Positions 45,972 to 56,201 of a stretch of DNA of 64,000 nt are shown piece by piece. The DNA is from Chitinophaga filiformis (GTDB taxonomy: Bacteria; Bacteroidota; Bacteroidia; Chitinophagales; Chitinophagaceae). The notes beneath the pieces are model-generated. The model had not been told where the DNA came from. It searched no databases and saw only the letters and a list, made by a program, of their open reading frames with translations. The number at the start of each line of letters is the position of its first letter. The first letter of the stretch is position 1. The position numbers were made by a program, and so were the translations under genes. Location: assembly GCF_900102545.1 (NCBI RefSeq), contig NZ_FNBN01000002.1, positions 780,264 to 844,263 on the forward strand, written 5' to 3'.

Positions 45972-45990
45972 TTCAGAATCTATTCAGAAT
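45972..45990 (+). promoter_or_regulatory. TTCAGAAT direct repeat, candidate OmpR-type binding site
   Basis: TTCAGAAT occurs at 45972-45979 and 45983-45990, an 11-base period, 20 bases ahead of the response-regulator start. OmpR/PhoB-family regulators bind tandem direct repeats of about one helical turn, so this may be an autoregulatory site. Confidence 0.45.
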
Positions 45991-46009
45991 ACATCAATAC
46001 TTTCAACGG

Positions 46010-46684
46010 ATGAAAATTTTAATAATAGAGGACGAAACAGCACTGGCCAAAAGTATAGGCGCCTACCTGTCAGATGAAAACTATCTGTGCGAATATGCTA
46101 CCACCTTTGCACAGGCAATCGACAAGATCAATATTCACGATTACGACTGCATATTACTCGACCTGATGTTGCCCGGTGGAGATGGATTAAGGATATTAGA
46201 GGAGATCAAGGAACAGAATAAACAGGATGGCGTTATCATCATCTCTGCCAAGAACTCATTAGAAGATAAAATAAAAGGATTGCAGATAGGTGCGGACGAC
46301 TATCTTACAAAACCCTTCCACCTGCCCGAACTGGCCGCACGCATTTACTCTATTATCCGCCGCAAACAATTTGGCAACGTCAATATCGTAGAGCAAAACG
46401 AACTCAGGATCAACCTGCTTGCCAAAACTGTCACCGTACATGATAAGAACGTTACGCTGACCAGGAAAGAATTTGACCTGCTGCTTTACTTCATCAGCAA
46501 CAAAAACAAAGTAATTTCCAAGAGCGCATTGGCAGAACATCTTTCGGGAGATGTAGCAGACATGTTCGATAACTACGATTTCATCTACGTACATATCAAG
46601 AACCTGAAAAAGAAACTGACGGAGGCCGGTTGTGATAACTACCTGAAAACATTGTATGGTACCGGTTATAAATGGGAAATATGA
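46010..46684 (+). CDS. OmpR/PhoB-family response regulator
   Basis: 224 residues from MKILIIEDETALAKSIGAYL. Receiver domain with acidic pair EDE, phosphoacceptor Asp in DCILLDLMLPGGDG (about residue 51), Ser/Thr in IIISAK and Lys in DDYLTKPFHLPEL. Winged-helix DNA-binding domain with VTLTRKEFDLLLYFISNKNKVISKSALAEHL and YVHIKNLKKKL. ATG at 46010 is the family-like start. Its TGA overlaps the histidine kinase ATG. Confidence 0.95.
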   Translation: MKILIIEDETALAKSIGAYLSDENYLCEYATTFAQAIDKINIHDYDCILLDLMLPGGDGLRILEEIKEQNKQDGVIIISAKNSLEDKIKGLQIGADDYLTKPFHLPELAARIYSIIRRKQFGNVNIVEQNELRINLLAKTVTVHDKNVTLTRKEFDLLLYFISNKNKVISKSALAEHLSGDVADMFDNYDFIYVHIKNLKKKLTEAGCDNYLKTLYGTGYKWEI

Positions 46685-47727
46685 GTAAACTGCTGAACCT
46701 TTCATTAAAAAGATTCATGATCTACGCCGGACTGGTACTGGTTTGCAGCATCCCGGTCTATTATTTCATCCTCAGTAAACTATGGCGTTACGAACTGGAT
46801 GAACATCATATAGAGCTCACTCCGGCCGCAGGAAGAGAAGATCGTTACCTGATCATCATGATCGTCACCACCCTCACCATGTTATTCTTCCTCATGCTGA
46901 TAATAGGCTTTGTGCTGATCAACAGGAGGATCTCCAAACGTTTATGGCAGCCGTTTTATAACAGCCTGGCAAAGATCAAGAGCTTCAACCTCGACCAGCA
47001 GCAAACAGTCATTTTTGAAGATACAGAAATCAATGAATTTGCTGAACTGAATCAAAGTCTCAACAAGCTGATTGCAGGGAATGTCGCTGTATATAAGCAG
47101 CAGAAAGAATTTGCAGACAATGCCTCGCATGAATTACAAACACCCTTAGCCATTATACAATCCAAGCTGGACCTGCTGCTGCAAAGCAAACTGCTGACTG
47201 ATGATCAGTATGAATTGATCGAAGACGCTAACAAGGCATTGTCAAGAGTGGCGCGTATTAACAAGAACCTCTTGCTCCTGACTAAAATAGAGAATAGTCA
47301 GTTCATGGACCGGGAGCTTATAGACCTCTCTGGACTGTTGCAAAGCACATTGAACATCTTCTCTAACTTCTCTGAAAACAAGGACCTGGAATTAAAGAGG
47401 GATATCCCGGCAGGAATAACAATAGAAGGCAATAAGATTCTTGTCGAGATCCTGCTCAATAACCTGATCACCAACGCTATCAGGTACACGGCTAATAAAG
47501 GTACCATCGCTGTTACCCTCTCAGACAAATATCTCTCTGTTGCCAATTCAGCCACAGAAGCCTTACAAAACGACCAGCTGTTCAAACGTTTCGGCACTAC
47601 CACTTCTTCGATTACACGTGGCACAGGCCTTGGACTATCGCTGGTGAAGCAGATCAGCAGCAGATATGGATGGAAGGTAGATTATACCTTTCATAATTCC
47701 TATCATATCTTCTCTATACATTTCTGA
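46681..47727 (+). CDS. Sensor histidine kinase
   Basis: 348 residues from the ATG that overlaps the response-regulator stop (ATGA). Two membrane helices (RFMIYAGLVLVCSIPVYYFIL and IIMIVTTLTMLFFLMLIIGFVLI) bracket a very short periplasmic loop of about 30 residues, so sensing may be in or near the membrane. H-box FADNASHELQTPLAI, N-box ILLNNLITNAIRYT and G-box GTGLGLSLVKQISS are intact. Cognate partner is the preceding regulator; the signal is unknown, though the adjacent TonB receptor hints at an envelope or nutrient cue. Confidence 0.94.
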   Translation: MSKLLNLSLKRFMIYAGLVLVCSIPVYYFILSKLWRYELDEHHIELTPAAGREDRYLIIMIVTTLTMLFFLMLIIGFVLINRRISKRLWQPFYNSLAKIKSFNLDQQQTVIFEDTEINEFAELNQSLNKLIAGNVAVYKQQKEFADNASHELQTPLAIIQSKLDLLLQSKLLTDDQYELIEDANKALSRVARINKNLLLLTKIENSQFMDRELIDLSGLLQSTLNIFSNFSENKDLELKRDIPAGITIEGNKILVEILLNNLITNAIRYTANKGTIAVTLSDKYLSVANSATEALQNDQLFKRFGTTTSSITRGTGLGLSLVKQISSRYGWKVDYTFHNSYHIFSIHF

Positions 47728-47779
47728 CTTTAGATTTCCTTTCGAATCAGGTAGTAACTATGCAGAAATAAACTACTGC

Positions 47780-50179
47780 ATGAAAGGGAAATTAGTCCTC
47801 CTTATTCTTTTATTGTTCGTAATAGCTGCGGCAAAAGCACAATCACCTAAAGTAACTGTAACAGGTGTCGTAAAAGATGCTGCAGGGAAAAACCCGCTCT
47901 CATTTGTCAGTGTTACACTGAAAACCCGCGACAGCGCATTTGTAGCTGGTACCATTAGCGGTGACAACGGACGTTTCTCTTTACCGGATATCAGCAGCGG
48001 AAATTATCTGTTGGTGTTTTCTTATGTCGGTTATCAACCCAGGATTGAACAGTTCAACGTAGGACAGCTCAGTAAATTCCAGGATATAGGAAATGTGACT
48101 TTGACGCAGAATGCAAAATCGCTTAACGAAGTGACAGTCACCGGCAGACAGGAAGAGATCAGGATGGACAAAAAGACTTTCAATGTAGCTGCTAATATCA
48201 GTCAGGCGGGAGGCTCCGTACTGGAAGCCATGAAAAACCTGCCAGGCGTTACTACACAGGATGGGCAGGTGCTGCTGAGAGGTAGCAACAAGGTGATGAT
48301 CATGATTGACGGCAGACAAACCGCACTGACCGGTTTCGGAAGCCAGACAAGCCTGGACAATATCCCCGCTTCCGCCATTGAAAAGATAGAGATCATCAAT
48401 AATCCTTCTTCAAAATATGATGCCAACGGCAATGCCGGCATTATCAACATTGTCTATAAGAAAGAAACAAAAGAAGGCTTTAACGGTAAGGTAGGTCTTA
48501 GCGGAGGCTTAGGCGCCCTGTGGGTGAAAAAGGAGAACTATCCGACTATCAGGCCCCAATATGAACGTACGCCCAAGATCAATCCTTCCCTGTCATTGAA
48601 CTACCGGAAGAATAAAATCAACTGGTTCCTCCTGGCGGATGACCTTTACACCAAAACACTGAACAAAAACGAATTTGTAGACAGATTTTATAATAATGGC
48701 GATACCGTCAGACAACAGACCAAAAGGAACAGAACGACCAACTTTTCAACGGTGAAAACAGGACTTGACTGGGCAGTTAACAGTAACAACCTCATTACAG
48801 TGTCCGGCCTCTTTGGCACTGAAAAGATCCTCGACAGAGGTGACGAGCCCTTCTTTAACGGCAGCCTGACTGAACGACAACGCCTGTGGCAGTTCCTGGA
48901 AGATGAATTGAAAACGACCGCCACCTTCTCTGCTAACTGGCAGCATAGTTTCAAAGAACCCGGCAGAACGCTGAACGTAGGACTGAATGCCACCTTCCAC
49001 CGGGAAAATGAAAAATACTTCTTTACGAATATAATGCCTGAATATACCGGCCTGGATTCGTTCAGGGTACTGTCTGACGAGCATGTTACAGATCTGAACG
49101 TCGACTATGTACATCCCCTGAAACATGGCCGTTTTGAAGGTGGATTGAAATTCCGGTACAGGTATATCCCCGTGACGATGGACTTCAAGCCAGGTATCCA
49201 CTCCGTACTGGATGCTGATGCCGGCGGCTGGGCAAAGTATAAGGAAATCATTCCGGCGCTTTACGGCAATTATGTGTACGAGAGCAACAAGGTGGAGATA
49301 GAGGCCGGTCTGCGGATTGAATATGTGAACCTCGCGTACAAAGTCAATCCCACACATCCTGTTTACAAAAGCGATGGCTACAACTATACACAGCCCTTTC
49401 CAAACCTACGACTGGCTTACAAGCTGTCTGACAATAACAAGTTGTCATTTTTCTACAACCGCAGGGTAGACAGGCCTAATGAAGGTGATATCCGCATTTT
49501 CCCCAAGTATGATGATGCGGAGATCATTAAAGTAGGCAATCCTGCCCTGCGTCCTCAATTCACCAATACCTTCGAACTGGGCGATAAGACCAGCTGGAAC
49601 AATGGCTACCTGTTCTCATCCGTATATCACAAACGGATGGATGCCACTATCACCAGGATCGCCAGCACCGTTCCGGGCAGCACGCTGATCTATAACATCT
49701 TCCAGAATGCCGGTAAGAGCTACAATACAGGTATTGAACTGGTCATCTCCCAGAAGGTATCCAATTGGGCAACCTTCAATCTGAATCTGAACGGCTACAG
49801 GAATATCATTGACTCCTTCTCCGTAGTGAATAAATATCCGGTTGAAAATGTGTTCAGTGCCTCCAGGGAAGATCTCTATTCCGGTAATATTAAGCTGAAC
49901 GGCCAGTTCCATTTCCCCCGACAGGTGGAAGCGCAGTTAACGGCTATTTACCAGGCACCGGATCTGGTACCACAGGGAAAGACCTTCGCCCGTTTTGGCG
50001 TGGACGCAGGTATTAAAAAGGGCATTCAGCAAGGTAAAGGTGAGGTGTTCATCAATGCGACAGATATCGCCAATACGCTGCGGATAAAGAAGGAGATCAA
50101 AGGAACGGATTTCAGATACACCAGTGTTGACTACAATGAAACACAGGTGATCCGCATAGGATACAGCTATAAGTTCTGA
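47780..50179 (+). CDS. TonB-dependent receptor-like outer-membrane protein (OMP_b-brl_3 type)
   Basis: 799 residues: signal peptide (LVLLILLLFVIAAAKAQS), a carboxypeptidase-regulatory-like beta domain (VTGVVKDAAGKNPLSFVSVTLK...GYQPR), a plug domain (LNEVTVTGRQEEIRMDKKTF, LRGSNKVMIMIDGRQTAL, IEKIEIINNPSSKYDANGNAGIINIVYKK), then a beta barrel ending in an aromatic residue (RIGYSYKF). The proline-rich LRPQFTN segment is typical of this barrel class. It lies 52 bases after the histidine kinase, so it may be a target of, or co-transcribed with, that system. Substrate unknown. Confidence 0.92.
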   Translation: MKGKLVLLILLLFVIAAAKAQSPKVTVTGVVKDAAGKNPLSFVSVTLKTRDSAFVAGTISGDNGRFSLPDISSGNYLLVFSYVGYQPRIEQFNVGQLSKFQDIGNVTLTQNAKSLNEVTVTGRQEEIRMDKKTFNVAANISQAGGSVLEAMKNLPGVTTQDGQVLLRGSNKVMIMIDGRQTALTGFGSQTSLDNIPASAIEKIEIINNPSSKYDANGNAGIINIVYKKETKEGFNGKVGLSGGLGALWVKKENYPTIRPQYERTPKINPSLSLNYRKNKINWFLLADDLYTKTLNKNEFVDRFYNNGDTVRQQTKRNRTTNFSTVKTGLDWAVNSNNLITVSGLFGTEKILDRGDEPFFNGSLTERQRLWQFLEDELKTTATFSANWQHSFKEPGRTLNVGLNATFHRENEKYFFTNIMPEYTGLDSFRVLSDEHVTDLNVDYVHPLKHGRFEGGLKFRYRYIPVTMDFKPGIHSVLDADAGGWAKYKEIIPALYGNYVYESNKVEIEAGLRIEYVNLAYKVNPTHPVYKSDGYNYTQPFPNLRLAYKLSDNNKLSFFYNRRVDRPNEGDIRIFPKYDDAEIIKVGNPALRPQFTNTFELGDKTSWNNGYLFSSVYHKRMDATITRIASTVPGSTLIYNIFQNAGKSYNTGIELVISQKVSNWATFNLNLNGYRNIIDSFSVVNKYPVENVFSASREDLYSGNIKLNGQFHFPRQVEAQLTAIYQAPDLVPQGKTFARFGVDAGIKKGIQQGKGEVFINATDIANTLRIKKEIKGTDFRYTSVDYNETQVIRIGYSYKF

Positions 50180-50278
50180 TAGCTGATATTTGCGGCCTCC
50201 ACTATATTGTACCACGATTACCTATTTTTGCAGGGAATTCAGATCACGCTGCGCATATCAGCTGCGTAATCGCTGTTT

Positions 50279-50286
50279 TATCTTTG
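50279..50286 (+). promoter_or_regulatory. -7 box of the sbcDC operon
   Basis: TATCTTTG, a perfect match to TAnnTTTG, lies 14 bases upstream of the sbcD ATG. Another match, TATTTTTG, lies at 50223-50230. No clear -33 element at the right spacing for either. Confidence 0.4.
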
Positions 50287-50299
50287 CAAAAAATATCTG

Positions 50300-51544
50300 A
50301 TGAAAATATTGCATACTGCGGACTGGCATATCGGGCAAACCTTTTATCAGTATGACAGGACGTATGAGCACCAGCAATTTCTGAACTGGCTGGTGAATAC
50401 CATTAAGGAAAAAGACATTGAGCTGTTGATTATCAGTGGTGATGTGTTCGACGTAGCAAATCCTGCTGCGGGCTCCATTAAACTATTTTACTCTTTTCTC
50501 AATAATGCCGTAAAGGCACAACCTGACCTGCAGGTTATCATCACAGCAGGTAACCATGACTCTGCTGCCCGCCTGGAAGCGCCTAAGCCCCTGCTGGAAT
50601 CATCCAACATTCATATTGTCGGTATGATAGAGCGCCGCGAAGACGGCAGCATCGACTACGAAAAGATGATCATCCCTGTGAAAGACAAACAGGGTAATAC
50701 CGTTCTTTGGTGCCTGGCCATTCCCTTCCTGCGTATGGGCGACTATCCCTCGGTAGCAGAAAGCGCGGCCCTTTATGCCGACGGCGTATCGGCCCTGTAT
50801 AAGGAAGCCTATGAATATGCGCTGACTAAAAAGCAGGATGGTCAGGGTATTATTGCCATGGCACACCTGCATACACTGGATGCAGAACTGTCAGACCACG
50901 ACAAAACAGAAAGAGTGATCATGGGAGGGATAGAATTTGTACCGGCAAAGGCCTTTCATGAAGACATCCTCTATACAGCCTTAGGTCACATACATAAAGC
51001 CCAGAAAATCGGCGGAAAAGAAAATATACGATACAGCGGTAGTCCGCTGCCCATGTCATTCTCCGAAATGAACTACCGGCACCAGGTAGTCACCTTCGAT
51101 ATTACGGAAGGTAATATCAGCGATATTGAGTTGTGCGAAATACCTGTCACTACAGAACTGCTTCGCGTGCCATCCAAACCACTGCCGTTACCGGAAGTGC
51201 TGGAACAATTGTCGCAATTGCCAGAAGCAGGGGAAGATATTGATATCGCGCCCTATCTGGAGGTACGGGTATTGCTGGAAGGCCCTGAGCCAGCCCTTCG
51301 TCATAAGGTGGAGACGGCCCTGGCCGGCAGGCACGCACGACTGGCAAAGATAGACGTTTCGTATCCTTCCGGTAAAGCAGAAAATGGAACAGAGACGACC
51401 ATCAGCGCCAATCAGCTGCAGGAACTGAATCCGCTGGATGTTTTTAAGCAGATCTACCGGGCCGATTATAACAGCGACACCCCGGAAGAACTGGTTGCCC
51501 TGTTCAACCAGGTATTACAGGAAATCACTACAAAAGAGCAGTAA
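50300..51544 (+). CDS. sbcD: Exonuclease subunit SbcD
   Basis: Nuclease subunit of the SbcCD (Mre11-Rad50-like) complex that opens hairpins and processes DNA ends. Mn-phosphoesterase motifs are in order: LHTADWHIGQTF, IISGDVFDVANP, ITAGNHDSAARL, MAHLHT and ALGHIHKAQ. 414 residues, normal. Ends two bases before the sbcC start. Confidence 0.95.
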   Translation: MKILHTADWHIGQTFYQYDRTYEHQQFLNWLVNTIKEKDIELLIISGDVFDVANPAAGSIKLFYSFLNNAVKAQPDLQVIITAGNHDSAARLEAPKPLLESSNIHIVGMIERREDGSIDYEKMIIPVKDKQGNTVLWCLAIPFLRMGDYPSVAESAALYADGVSALYKEAYEYALTKKQDGQGIIAMAHLHTLDAELSDHDKTERVIMGGIEFVPAKAFHEDILYTALGHIHKAQKIGGKENIRYSGSPLPMSFSEMNYRHQVVTFDITEGNISDIELCEIPVTTELLRVPSKPLPLPEVLEQLSQLPEAGEDIDIAPYLEVRVLLEGPEPALRHKVETALAGRHARLAKIDVSYPSGKAENGTETTISANQLQELNPLDVFKQIYRADYNSDTPEELVALFNQVLQEITTKEQ

Positions 51545-51546
51545 GG

Positions 51547-54500
51547 ATGAGAATATTAGCCATTCGTTTTAAGAACCTGGCTTCACTGGAAGATACCAAC
51601 GAAATAGACTTCACGAAAGAACCGCTTAGTCAGGCGGGTATCTTTGCTATTACCGGGCCTACAGGCGCAGGTAAATCCACCTTACTGGATGCCCTCTGCC
51701 TGGCGCTCTACGCCAAGACACCACGCTACCAGCAGGCCAAAGAAACCGGTATCGAGATACAGGACCTGGCCGGCAATAAACTGAACCAGGGCGACATCAG
51801 GGGCATCCTGCGTGATGGTACGGCCGACGGATTTGCAGAAGTGGAATTTGCCGGTACCGATGGCAACAACTATAGGGCTACCTGGTCTGTCAAAAGGGCC
51901 CGAAACAAGATAGACGGGAACCTGCAGACAGACACCGTTGACTTATTCAATCTCAGCGCCAATATTGCTGTTCCCGGAAAGAAAACAGAAACCCTGAGGG
52001 AGATAGAACGACTGGTAGGACTGAACTTCGAACAGTTCACCCGCTCAGTATTGCTTGCACAGGGCGACTTCACCGCTTTTCTGAAGGCAGACAAAGACGC
52101 CAAAGCTTCCCTGCTGGAGAAACTCACAGGTACTGATATCTATTCAGAAATTTCAAGAACTGTATTCGATAAATACAAACTGGCTGACCAGGAGCTCAAA
52201 AATCTGAACAACCAGGTAGCAGGCATTGTCAGCCTTACAGAAGAACAGCAGCAGGAACTGAGCGCACAGCGGGAGGAGCTGCTGAAAAAGACAGAAGAAC
52301 AGGAAAAGATCCTTGCCGGCCTGACGAACGAGATCAACTGGCACCAGTCACTCGCAGGATTGATCGCCAGCAGGGATCAGGCAGCACAGCATTATCAGCA
52401 GGCGCTGACAGCCATGGAAAATGCTGGTGAAAGGATCCGCACCTTCACCCTGGTGGAAAATGTGCAACCCGCAAGAGGACTGATAGCAGCTAAACAGGCA
52501 TCGGCATCTCAACTGGCAGATAAAGCTACTGCATTACAGGAACTGTCCTCCCGTATACAACATACCACAGAAAGCCATCAGGCAGCCCTTAAACAGCTGG
52601 ATATCGCCAGCCAGGAACTGTCCACCAGACAGCAGGAAGCAATGCGCTATCAGCCGGATATTGACACGGCAAAGAAACTGGATACACTGATCGTTGAAAA
52701 AGGTAAGCAGGTACAAACAGCGGAAGCTGAATCAAAGACTGCACAACAACAACATGATGCGCACCTGGAAGCGCTGGTAAAGAAGGAACAGGAGATCAAT
52801 ACGGTAAATGCCGGCATCGCCCGACTGGAGGACTGGCAGAGAGAACATGTAAGCAGACAGGATATTGCGGAGAACATCATCGAAATCACTACCCAGCTGG
52901 GGCACGCCTCCAAATGGCTGCCCATGCAGCAACGGCTGACAGAGAACCTGCAAGCTACTACAGCATTCATTACTGAAACGGATAAAACGATCGCTACCCT
53001 GCAGGAGCAGGTATCTAAATACCAGCAGCAGGCAACAACCCTGCATACCGCTTATGAGCAAGTGAACACTACACTGGCTGCTATACCAATTGCTGAAATA
53101 AAAGCCCAAGAAAGCAGTCTGGCCAGCAATATCCGTGAAGCAGATGCTGCCAGGGCTCACTGGGCATTGCTTTTTACGAACCTGCGTGAAAAAGAACACA
53201 CTGCGCGTCAGCATGATACCTGCCAGCAGGAACTCACCGCAAAGACGACCACACTGCAAGGGAAACAGGAGCTACTGAAAGAAGCACAGACAAAAAAGGA
53301 ACTGGCAGACAAACTTGCGCATCAGGCGAGACTGCAGGTAGCAGAGAATGTAGAATCCCTGCGTGCGCAACTGCTACCCGGCGAACCTTGTCCCGTATGT
53401 GGCAGCAAGGAGCATCCCTTCTCTGAAGAGAATCCGCTGGCACATAGCATTCTCAAGGGACTGGAAGACGAAAGCCTGGCAGCCAACCAGGCATATAATG
53501 CCCTTTCAGGTGAGATCAGCAGTCTGAAGCAATTGATCAGCAGGTTACAACAGGAAGTCACTACGCATGAAAATGCGCTGGCAGACAGAAACCAGCAGAT
53601 AAGCACACTGGAACAACAATGGCAATCCTTCCAGCTGGCTACAGCGAGTGCATCAGTGTCCATAGCAGAACGGGCAGCCTGGCTGGATGCACATGTACAA
53701 CAACTGTTATCCGCTCAACGGGAGAATAATGCGCAGATCACCTCTCATGAAGATAAAAAGCGGGAAGCCGATCAACTGAAATTGCAGCTGGATACGTTGA
53801 ACAGTAATCTATCTACCGCCAGTGAGCAGCTGAAAGATAAACAGTGGGAAAAGGCCGGCAAACAGGAAGCACAAGTACAGATACAACAGCAGCTCGATAA
53901 CATTGCACAGGACTTAGAAGTAATGACAGAACAGCTGGCGCCCCACTTCAACAATCCCGCCTGGATCGATAACTGGAAGAAAGATCCGCAGGGATTCGAT
54001 GACAGCATCCGCTCCTTTGCCAAACGTTGGAAAGAGAATGTGCAGGCTATTACGGACAATACCGGGCAACTACAGGTGCTTCAATCTGCATTAGGCGAAA
54101 TGCGCAGGCAGGCGCCTTCCATTGCTACGGATGTCACCAATAAGGTCAATGCGCTCAATGGCCTCAAAGACCAGTTACAGGCACTCAGCACCGAAAGGAA
54201 CGGCCTGCTGAACGGAGAAGAAGTCAACAGCTTTGAAACTAAACTCAAACAGGCCTGCGACACGGCTGCCACTGTACGACAAACAGCTCATGAAGCAGTA
54301 ACTGCCCTGAAGGACGAACTACTCACGTATACAACTAATAAAACACAGACAGAGAAAGACATCACCCAGCTCCGGAGCAATATTGACAAACAACAGCAGG
54401 AGATCGCTGCCTGGATCGCAACATATGCGACAGAACATGGCATGCCGCTGTCTGAAGAAGAGCTTACACAACTCCTCACCTACACCACCGCATGGATAGA

Positions 54501-55281
54501 CAAAGAAAGGAAAGACATCCAGGCAATCAGACAGGCGGTTACCACCAGCAAGGCTACCCTTGACGAAAGGACCCTGCAGGTAACCAATCACACCAACAAA
54601 CGCATTACCGACCGCTCACTGGAAGAAGTGATGGCGCTTTCAGACGATACACGTAAAGTACTGAGAGACATTACCAACGATAGGAATAACATCGAATACC
54701 AGCTCCGCCAGGATGCAGAGAACAAGTCAAGGATCGGCGACCTGCGCGCAGCTATCACCGCTAAAGCTGCCATACACGAGAACTGGAGCAAACTGAATGA
54801 ACTGATCGGATCAGCAGACGGTAAGAAGTTCAGGCAGATCGCACAGGAATATACGCTGGACATGCTGCTGGGATATGCCAACATGCACCTGCAGATGCTG
54901 ACCAGTCGTTATAAACTGTTAAGAATACCAGGCAACCTCGGATTACAGGTGCTGGATAAAGATATGGGAGACGAACTGAGAACGGTGTTTTCCCTCTCCG
55001 GAGGCGAATCCTTCCTTGTATCCCTCGCACTGGCATTAGGATTAGCATCATTATCCTCCAGCAAAATGAAAGTAGAATCGCTCTTTATTGATGAAGGTTT
55101 CGGCGCACTTGATCCCGATACCCTGAACGTAGCCGTAGATGCGCTGGAACGCCTGCACAACCAGGGACGTAAAGTAGGCGTGATCTCTCACGTACAGGAA
55201 ATGACAGAACGTATACCCACACAGATAAAGGTGATCAGGCTGGCGAATGGAAAGAGTAAAGTAGAAGTGGTGGGCGGCTAA
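51547..55281 (+). CDS. sbcC: Exonuclease subunit SbcC (Rad50-like ATPase)
   Basis: 1244 residues: Walker A ITGPTGAGKSTLLDALCLAL near residue 35, long coiled coils, central zinc hook CPVCGSKEHP around residue 615, C-terminal signature LSGGESFLVSLALALGLAS and Walker B/D-loop SLFIDEGFGALDPDTL. Partner of SbcD; located in the cytoplasm. Somewhat longer than E. coli SbcC (1048), due to longer coiled coil. Its TAA overlaps the convergent acyltransferase stop by four bases. Confidence 0.95.
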   Translation: MRILAIRFKNLASLEDTNEIDFTKEPLSQAGIFAITGPTGAGKSTLLDALCLALYAKTPRYQQAKETGIEIQDLAGNKLNQGDIRGILRDGTADGFAEVEFAGTDGNNYRATWSVKRARNKIDGNLQTDTVDLFNLSANIAVPGKKTETLREIERLVGLNFEQFTRSVLLAQGDFTAFLKADKDAKASLLEKLTGTDIYSEISRTVFDKYKLADQELKNLNNQVAGIVSLTEEQQQELSAQREELLKKTEEQEKILAGLTNEINWHQSLAGLIASRDQAAQHYQQALTAMENAGERIRTFTLVENVQPARGLIAAKQASASQLADKATALQELSSRIQHTTESHQAALKQLDIASQELSTRQQEAMRYQPDIDTAKKLDTLIVEKGKQVQTAEAESKTAQQQHDAHLEALVKKEQEINTVNAGIARLEDWQREHVSRQDIAENIIEITTQLGHASKWLPMQQRLTENLQATTAFITETDKTIATLQEQVSKYQQQATTLHTAYEQVNTTLAAIPIAEIKAQESSLASNIREADAARAHWALLFTNLREKEHTARQHDTCQQELTAKTTTLQGKQELLKEAQTKKELADKLAHQARLQVAENVESLRAQLLPGEPCPVCGSKEHPFSEENPLAHSILKGLEDESLAANQAYNALSGEISSLKQLISRLQQEVTTHENALADRNQQISTLEQQWQSFQLATASASVSIAERAAWLDAHVQQLLSAQRENNAQITSHEDKKREADQLKLQLDTLNSNLSTASEQLKDKQWEKAGKQEAQVQIQQQLDNIAQDLEVMTEQLAPHFNNPAWIDNWKKDPQGFDDSIRSFAKRWKENVQAITDNTGQLQVLQSALGEMRRQAPSIATDVTNKVNALNGLKDQLQALSTERNGLLNGEEVNSFETKLKQACDTAATVRQTAHEAVTALKDELLTYTTNKTQTEKDITQLRSNIDKQQQEIAAWIATYATEHGMPLSEEELTQLLTYTTAWIDKERKDIQAIRQAVTTSKATLDERTLQVTNHTNKRITDRSLEEVMALSDDTRKVLRDITNDRNNIEYQLRQDAENKSRIGDLRAAITAKAAIHENWSKLNELIGSADGKKFRQIAQEYTLDMLLGYANMHLQMLTSRYKLLRIPGNLGLQVLDKDMGDELRTVFSLSGGESFLVSLALALGLASLSSSKMKVESLFIDEGFGALDPDTLNVAVDALERLHNQGRKVGVISHVQEMTERIPTQIKVIRLANGKSKVEVVGG

Positions 55282-56201
55282 GATCCTCTCCGCTCCCACT
55301 GCTTATGCGTCCACAGCCAGTATTCGGGGGCATGCATGATGTCGTGTTCAAGGTACCAGGCGAAAGTCCTGGTGATCTCGTATGACTCCACATCCACAGG
55401 ATCTTCTGTGATGAGCGAGAAGTATACATCCCAGCCTGTTCCTGTTGCACGTTTTCTTACAGAAGCATAGATAACCACTGCATCCAGCGACTTAGCCAAC
55501 TGTTCTGCACCAGTAAATAAACCCGTCGGCTGATGCAGAAAGTCTGTCTCATACTTTGCCCTTACCGACGGCGACTGATCTGCAATGAAAATATACGCAT
55601 TAGGGTGATCCCGGTGCGACAACATGAAACGCGCCGTTTCATTGATAGCCAGCAACTTGATACCAAACCTTGAGCGGATACGGTATAAGAGCTTGTTGAT
55701 GAATTGACTGCGTTCAGGCTTATACACCGCATATACGTCGAAAGAAAGATACTTTGGTAAAATATTCAGGCACTCCCAGTTACCATAGTGCCCCAGCACA
55801 ATAATGATATTCCGTCCCTCCTGGTGACAATGTTCCAGCACTTCAGGATTATGGATGTGTACCTGTTTGCGATGCTCTTCCTCTGACATAGACAACAACT
55901 GCAATGTCTCGATTGTCAGTTCACTTAAATGCCTGTAAAAGAGTCTTGTAATGGCCTGTATCTGCCTGTAACTCCGTTTGGGGAAGGAACGGGAAAGATT
56001 CTGCACCACTACATCATAGCGATACCTTGCCACTTTGTACAGTGACCAATACAGTAATTTCCTTAAAATTTTCAATATACCTGCAGGCAACAGACTTATC
56101 AAATACACAAGAACAAATAACAACTCATAAAGCAGATTGCGGCGCCGGACCACAGTTGTATCTTTTATTTCGTGGCGGGCAAATCCTGCGGGTCTCTTCA
56201 T
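55278..56201 (-). CDS. Lysophospholipid/lipid A acyltransferase (LpxL/HtrB-like)
   Basis: N-terminal membrane helix LLYELLFVLVYLISLLPAGIL, then the LABLAT domain: IIIVLGHYGNWECLN (H-x4-E catalytic motif), VYAVYKPERSQFINKLLYRIRSRFG, and IFIADQSPSVRAKYETDFL. It transfers a secondary acyl chain to lipid A in the inner membrane. I choose the ATG at 56201; ATGs at 56222 and 56273 are in frame but the extra residues (RTPGIEPSKGQRE) look non-coding. 306-330 residues fits the family. Confidence 0.9.
   Translation of the reverse strand: MKRPAGFARHEIKDTTVVRRRNLLYELLFVLVYLISLLPAGILKILRKLLYWSLYKVARYRYDVVVQNLSRSFPKRSYRQIQAITRLFYRHLSELTIETLQLLSMSEEEHRKQVHIHNPEVLEHCHQEGRNIIIVLGHYGNWECLNILPKYLSFDVYAVYKPERSQFINKLLYRIRSRFGIKLLAINETARFMLSHRDHPNAYIFIADQSPSVRAKYETDFLHQPTGLFTGAEQLAKSLDAVVIYASVRKRATGTGWDVYFSLITEDPVDVESYEITRTFAWYLEHDIMHAPEYWLWTHKQWERRGS

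Noticed and set aside
45653..46009. Longer N-terminus for the response regulator
   Set aside because: It is antisense to the LTA-synthase-like gene; the receiver domain begins exactly at MKILIIEDE (46010).
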